A stretch of 38,075 bases of DNA, taken from the NCBI GenBank assembly GCA_002350615.1, contig DEFD01000018.1, forward strand, positions 27,415 to 65,489, in the 5' to 3' direction. Positions 34,833 to 38,075 of the stretch are shown in pieces. This stretch comes from Bacteroidales bacterium UBA2861 (lineage in GTDB: Bacteria > Bacteroidota > Bacteroidia > Bacteroidales > UBA932). Every line of letters begins with the position of its first letter. Within the stretch, counting starts at the first letter, position 1. Below the pieces are notes generated by a model. The model did no database searches. It had not been told where the DNA came from and saw only the letters and a program-made list of their open reading frames with translations. A program made the position numbers and the translations under genes.

Positions 34833-36581
34833 TTATTTTACACATATCTCATGAGGCATGCGTGCAAGCACCTGAGGCTTTGCAAACTCGCTCAGGCGGG
34901 CCTTCACGAACTGGTCTGGCTCCGTCTTCTGCCCGAGCATCTCCATGAACATCTTGAGCTCGGACATGGGCTCGGGGTATTCAGCCACATGGAAACTGCC
35001 GCTTTCGAAGCCGACAAGGGATGAGGTGTAGTCGATGGCGTCACGCAGCGTTCCAAGTTCGTCCACGAGGCCGAGTCCGAGAGCATCGGAACCGGCCCAG
35101 ACACGTCCCTGGCCTATCTCATCGACCCTTGCCTTGGAAAGCCCGCGGCCTTCGGAAACGATCGAAGTGAACTTGTCGTAAACATTTTCTATGCTGCGGA
35201 GCATGTAATTGTATTCATCCTTGTCGAAGGGCCTGGTGAGGCTGTACATGTCGCCGTGCTTGTTGGAAGATACGGTCATCACCCCAACATGGAGGACGTC
35301 TTTCGCGGTTTTGCTGAAATCCGGAACCATGCCGAACACGCCGATGGAGCCCGTGAGGGTGGTAGCGTCCGAGAATATGCGCCTGCAGTTGTTGGAGATC
35401 CAGTATCCGCCGGAAGCGGCATAAGAGCCATAGGAAGCCACAAGGGGCTTCACTTCGCCGAGAAGGTCGAGTTCGTGCTTGATCTTTTCGGATGCCAGCA
35501 CGCTGCCACCGGGGGAATTAACCCTGAGCACAACCGCCTTGATGCTGGAATCCGCGCGCACCTTGTCAATCAGACGAGCGAAACGGTCTCCGTCGATGTT
35601 GCGGGGGTCCTTGCCTTCGACAATCTCGCCGTTGGCGTAAATCACGGCTATGTTGTTCTTCGCCTTGATGGCGGGGAGAATCTTCGCTGTAACGTAATCG
35701 GGGAAAGGTATCATCTTGACATCCTTGAAACTCTCCGCCACGGCAACCGCCGCCAGTTTTTCCTTGAGTTCCTCCCTGGTCACCAGGCCGTCCACAAGGC
35801 CTTCTGCGAGGAAATCTTCAGGCAGGCAGAGGTTCAGGCCGTCGATGAGGGAGTTGAGTTTCTCCACGCTTATGCCGCGGCTCTGCGCTATTTCACCGCC
35901 GATGCTGCCCCAGAGGGCATCCACCATGGCCTGATACTGCTCGCGGTTCTCGGGGCTGGCGGAATTGCGGACGAACATCTCGCCTGCGGACTTGTATTTT
36001 CCGTGACGGATGAGCTGCACGTTGACGCCGAGTTTGTCCAGAAGGTCCTTGAGGAAGAAACTCTGGGTGCTGATGCCGGTAAACATCACGCTGCTCCCCT
36101 GATATGAAGTCATATACAGCTTATCTGCGACGCTTGCAAGCCAGTAGCTTCCGGTGGAAGGAGACTCGGTATATGCCACCACGGCCTTGCCGCTCGCACG
36201 GAATTCCTTGAGTGCCTTGCGGAACTCTTCGCTCGTGGAGATGTCGCTCAGGTTGCCGTCCGTACGAAGGAAGGCGAACTTCACTCCCGGATCCTTGGCC
36301 GCGGCTTCAAGCCCCTTGACAGCCTTGTACAGGCCGATGGTGGGGACCGGGCCGCCCGCGCTGTTCATAGAAGCGAAGGGATTCGCCGGCTGGTCCTGTT
36401 CGGAGATAACGAAGCCGGACATGTCGATTGCCAGGACACCTTCCTTGGGAAGCACGGGCTTCGAGCTGCTGCCGGCAGCCGCAAGGGCGCCGACGAAACC
36501 GAAGAAGAGCACAAAGCCGACAAAACCGGCGATAAACAGGCCGCATACCACGGCGAGAAGCATTTTCCAGAAATCTTTCAT
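34833..36581 (-). CDS. sppA: Signal peptide peptidase SppA, 67-kDa type
   Basis: The product is 582 aa from the ATG at 36581, at the start of the membrane anchor (about residues 7-37). It has the tandem S49 layout of E. coli-type SppA. The N-terminal half carries the catalytic lysine in GKYKSAGE (about 197); the C-terminal half carries the serine nucleophile in AASGGYWIS (about 390), followed by LTGSIGVFG. It cleaves leftover signal peptides in the membrane. The frame extends to 36605 but the first eight residues are non-conserved and would include the promoter region. It is divergent from hisS. It is a housekeeping gene, so the polysaccharide genes following it at 7 nt spacing are an insertion-like junction. 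Confidence 0.93.
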   Translation of the reverse strand: MKDFWKMLLAVVCGLFIAGFVGFVLFFGFVGALAAAGSSSKPVLPKEGVLAIDMSGFVISEQDQPANPFASMNSAGGPVPTIGLYKAVKGLEAAAKDPGVKFAFLRTDGNLSDISTSEEFRKALKEFRASGKAVVAYTESPSTGSYWLASVADKLYMTSYQGSSVMFTGISTQSFFLKDLLDKLGVNVQLIRHGKYKSAGEMFVRNSASPENREQYQAMVDALWGSIGGEIAQSRGISVEKLNSLIDGLNLCLPEDFLAEGLVDGLVTREELKEKLAAVAVAESFKDVKMIPFPDYVTAKILPAIKAKNNIAVIYANGEIVEGKDPRNIDGDRFARLIDKVRADSSIKAVVLRVNSPGGSVLASEKIKHELDLLGEVKPLVASYGSYAASGGYWISNNCRRIFSDATTLTGSIGVFGMVPDFSKTAKDVLHVGVMTVSSNKHGDMYSLTRPFDKDEYNYMLRSIENVYDKFTSIVSEGRGLSKARVDEIGQGRVWAGSDALGLGLVDELGTLRDAIDYTSSLVGFESGSFHVAEYPEPMSELKMFMEMLGQKTEPDQFVKARLSEFAKPQVLARMPHEICVK

Positions 36582-36602
36582 CGTTTTTGCATTTGTTCGG
36601 GA

Positions 36603-36610
36603 CAAATATA
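36603..36610 (-). promoter_or_regulatory. -7 box of sppA
   Basis: A perfect TATATTTG on the minus strand lies 21 nt before the sppA ATG. No convincing -33 TTTG is seen at 19-23 nt spacing. The AAATA-N10-TTG element is absent here. Confidence 0.5.
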
Positions 36611-36633
36611 AACAAAAATTGCCGCCATTTTGT

Positions 36634-36641
36634 TAATTTTG
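36634..36641 (+). promoter_or_regulatory. -7 box of hisS
   Basis: TAATTTTG fits TAnnTTTG and lies 6 nt before the hisS ATG, so the transcript would be almost leaderless. A TTG at 36619-36621 is too close (12 nt) to be a good -33 box. Confidence 0.4.
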
Positions 36642-36647
36642 CAGCCT

Positions 36648-37991
36648 ATGGCACAAAAAACCTCAATCCCAAAGGGCACCAGGGACTTCTCCAGCGCGGA
36701 GATGGCCCGGCGCAATTATATTTTCGATACCATCAAGGGCGTTTTCGCCCGTTTCGGATATTCCCAGATAGAGACTCCCGCAATGGAGAACCTCGGCACC
36801 CTTCTCGGCAAATACGGTGAAGAGGGCGACAAACTCCTGTACCGCATCCAGAACAGCGGTGAAAAAGCCGCCCTGGCCCCGGAAAAGGGACTTCGCTACG
36901 ACCTCACGGTCCCCTTCGCCCGTTTTGTCGTCCAGCACCGCGGCGAGCTGAGTTTCCCCTTCAAGCGTTTCCAGATCCAGCCCGTCTGGCGTGCCGACCG
37001 TCCCCAGAAAGGCCGCTACCGCGAGTTTTACCAGTGCGATGCGGATGTCATCGGCTCCCGCAGCCAGCTTTGCGAACTGGAGCTTGTCCAAATGGTGGAA
37101 CAGGTATTCGCCGCCCTGGATATAAGGGTGCTTCTCAAAATCAACAACCGCAAGCTCCTCACCGGACTTGCCGAGATCTGCGGCTTCCCGGAAAGGGTGG
37201 TTGACATCACCGTCGCCATAGACAAAATCGACAAGATCGGACTCGAAGCCGTGGAGGCGGAGATGATGGAGAAAGGCCTCTCGGCCGATGCCGTCGCGGT
37301 GCTCCGGCCGATCCTTCTCGCGGAAGGCGATTTTGCCTCCAAGATGGAGTTGATGCGTGGCCTGATGAACGGAGGTTCCGCATCCGGAATCGTCTCCCAG
37401 GAGGGTCTGCGGGGGCTGGACGAAATCGACGAACTTTTCGGCCTCATTTCCGCCGCAGGCGTGAAACTGCCGGTGGAACTGGACCTTTCCCTTGCGCGCG
37501 GGCTCAACTATTATACCGGCGCCATCTTCGAGGTCAAAGCCCTCGACTGGCAGATAGGAAGCATCTGCGGCGGAGGTCGCTACGACAACCTCACGGGCAT
37601 CTTCGGCCTGCCCGATGTCTCCGGTGTGGGGATATCCTTCGGCGCCGACCGTATCTACGACGTACTCTGCGGGCTTGAGAAATACCCTGCCGGACTTGAA
37701 AGCGGGGCCCAGCTGCTTTTTGCCAACATGGGCGCGACAGAAGTACACAGCATACTCCCCCTCGCGGCGGCGCTTCGTTCGGAGGGCATCTCCACGGAAG
37801 TCTATCCCGAATCCGGCAAGCTGAAAAAACAGTTCGATTACGCCCAGTCCAAGGGCATCGCCTTCATCTCCATAAACGGTGAAAACGAAATCGCGGCCGG
37901 AACCATTAATATAAAGAACCTCTCGAGCGGAGAGCAGAAATCTTTCCCTGCCACCGACACTGAAGCCATCCTGGAATACCTGAGAGGCTGA
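36648..37991 (+). CDS. hisS: Histidyl-tRNA synthetase
   Basis: The product is 447 aa from the ATG at 36648 (MAQKTSIPKGTRDF, the conserved HisRS start). Class II catalytic motifs are clear: LRYDLTVPFARFV, motif 2 VWRADRPQKGRYREFYQCDAD, the histidine-specific LARGLNYYTGAIFE, and motif 3 GGGRYDNLTGIFG with GVGISFGADRI. The C-terminal anticodon-binding domain ends in AILEYLRG. The length is that expected for the bacterial enzyme. It charges tRNA-His in the cytoplasm. It is divergent from sppA. A start six codons earlier is possible but not conserved. Confidence 0.97.
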   Translation: MAQKTSIPKGTRDFSSAEMARRNYIFDTIKGVFARFGYSQIETPAMENLGTLLGKYGEEGDKLLYRIQNSGEKAALAPEKGLRYDLTVPFARFVVQHRGELSFPFKRFQIQPVWRADRPQKGRYREFYQCDADVIGSRSQLCELELVQMVEQVFAALDIRVLLKINNRKLLTGLAEICGFPERVVDITVAIDKIDKIGLEAVEAEMMEKGLSADAVAVLRPILLAEGDFASKMELMRGLMNGGSASGIVSQEGLRGLDEIDELFGLISAAGVKLPVELDLSLARGLNYYTGAIFEVKALDWQIGSICGGGRYDNLTGIFGLPDVSGVGISFGADRIYDVLCGLEKYPAGLESGAQLLFANMGATEVHSILPLAAALRSEGISTEVYPESGKLKKQFDYAQSKGIAFISINGENEIAAGTINIKNLSSGEQKSFPATDTEAILEYLRG

Positions 37992-38014
37992 TTTCAGGGG
38001 AATTTTGAGGAATA

Positions 38015-38046
38015 TTTGCTTTTTTCAAAAAAAGGCTCTACCTTTG
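38015..38046 (+). promoter_or_regulatory. Consensus promoter of the tRNA gene
   Basis: TTTG at 38015-38018 and TACCTTTG at 38039-38046 are separated by 20 nt, the best match to the Bacteroidota consensus in the window. The predicted start lies about 8 nt before the tRNA 5' end. Confidence 0.7.
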
Positions 38047-38059
38047 CACTCCCAAACAT

Positions 38060-38075
38060 CGCGGGGTAGAGCAGT
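38060..38075 (+). tRNA. Initiator tRNA (tRNA-fMet), 5' end only
   Basis: The last 16 nt read CGCGGGGTAGAGCAGT, which is the start of Bacteroidota initiator tRNA as I know it: acceptor stem CGCGGGG with an unpaired first C, then the D-arm GAGCAGT. The anticodon lies outside the window. The identity is recognition of the 5' end only, but the strong promoter directly upstream supports an RNA gene. Confidence 0.7.

Noticed and set aside
36663..37748. A 361-codon minus-strand open frame opposite hisS
   Set aside because: Shadow of the strongly conserved hisS frame.
1..38075. Insertion sequences, integrases, prophage genes or CRISPR arrays
   Set aside because: No transposase, integrase or phage structural gene and no regularly spaced direct repeats were seen on either strand; GLUG repeats are protein-level repeats and not CRISPR units.

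Overview
The window looks like chromosome from a Bacteroidota bacterium, most likely order Bacteroidales. The evidence is a SusC/SusD pair, a one-protein hybrid two-component sensor, many short-signal lipoproteins (MKK...LSC type), BACON, DUF5689 and fimbrillin-like domains, and promoters matching the Bacteroidota form TTTG-N19-23-TAnnTTTG. I cannot name the genus.

Layout. (1) 1-369, minus: 5' part of a secreted GH5-like glycosidase. (2) 446-2118, plus: an AbiE type IV toxin-antitoxin pair whose promoter overlaps a perfect 13-bp inverted repeat, closed by tandem hairpins at 2140-2223. (3) 2237-18176, minus: a polysaccharide-utilisation-type operon. In transcription order it holds a fimbrillin/GLUG lipoprotein, SusC, SusD, a small BACON-like lipoprotein, a BACON-DUF5689 lipoprotein, a 49-aa peptide gene, a second fimbrillin/GLUG lipoprotein, a 54-aa peptide gene and a third fimbrillin/GLUG lipoprotein. 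(4) 18274-22200, minus: the hybrid two-component sensor-regulator. (5) 22304-23413, plus: a second GH5-like protein, paralogous to the one at the left edge. (6) 23410-31888, minus: a tightly packed operon of a fimbrillin-SGNH fusion, a fimbrillin-sialidase-fold-CBM9 fusion, and two sialidase-fold-CBM9 proteins. (7) 31977-34825, minus: a GH43-like lipoprotein and a beta-helix pectate-lyase-like protein. (8) 34833-36581, minus: sppA. (9) 36648-37991, plus: hisS. (10) 38015-38075: a canonical promoter and the first 16 nt of what looks like an initiator tRNA.

How the genes may work together. The sensor would detect a glycan fragment in the periplasm and activate the SusCD operon and the enzyme operons. 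Enzymes anchored at the surface would trim the glycan, and SusC/SusD would import it. The substrate is not determined. The mix of GH43-like, beta-helix, SGNH-esterase and sialidase-fold enzymes (the last could be GH33-like or GH93-like) would fit a decorated plant or host glycan.

Main new observations. A sequence element, AAATA-N10-TTG, sits at nearly fixed distance (48, 48 and 49 nt, and 38 nt, one helical turn shorter) upstream of the -7 box of four promoters: the left-edge glycosidase, the SusCD operon, the sensor gene itself and the fimbrillin-SGNH operon. It is absent from the sppA, AbiE and tRNA promoters, so it is a candidate operator of the sensor-regulator. The same fimbrillin-like N-terminal module is joined to three unrelated C-terminal cargo types in five lipoproteins. 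Two related 49/54-aa peptides each directly precede a fimbrillin/GLUG gene. Every stretch over 300 bases is occupied by a gene.
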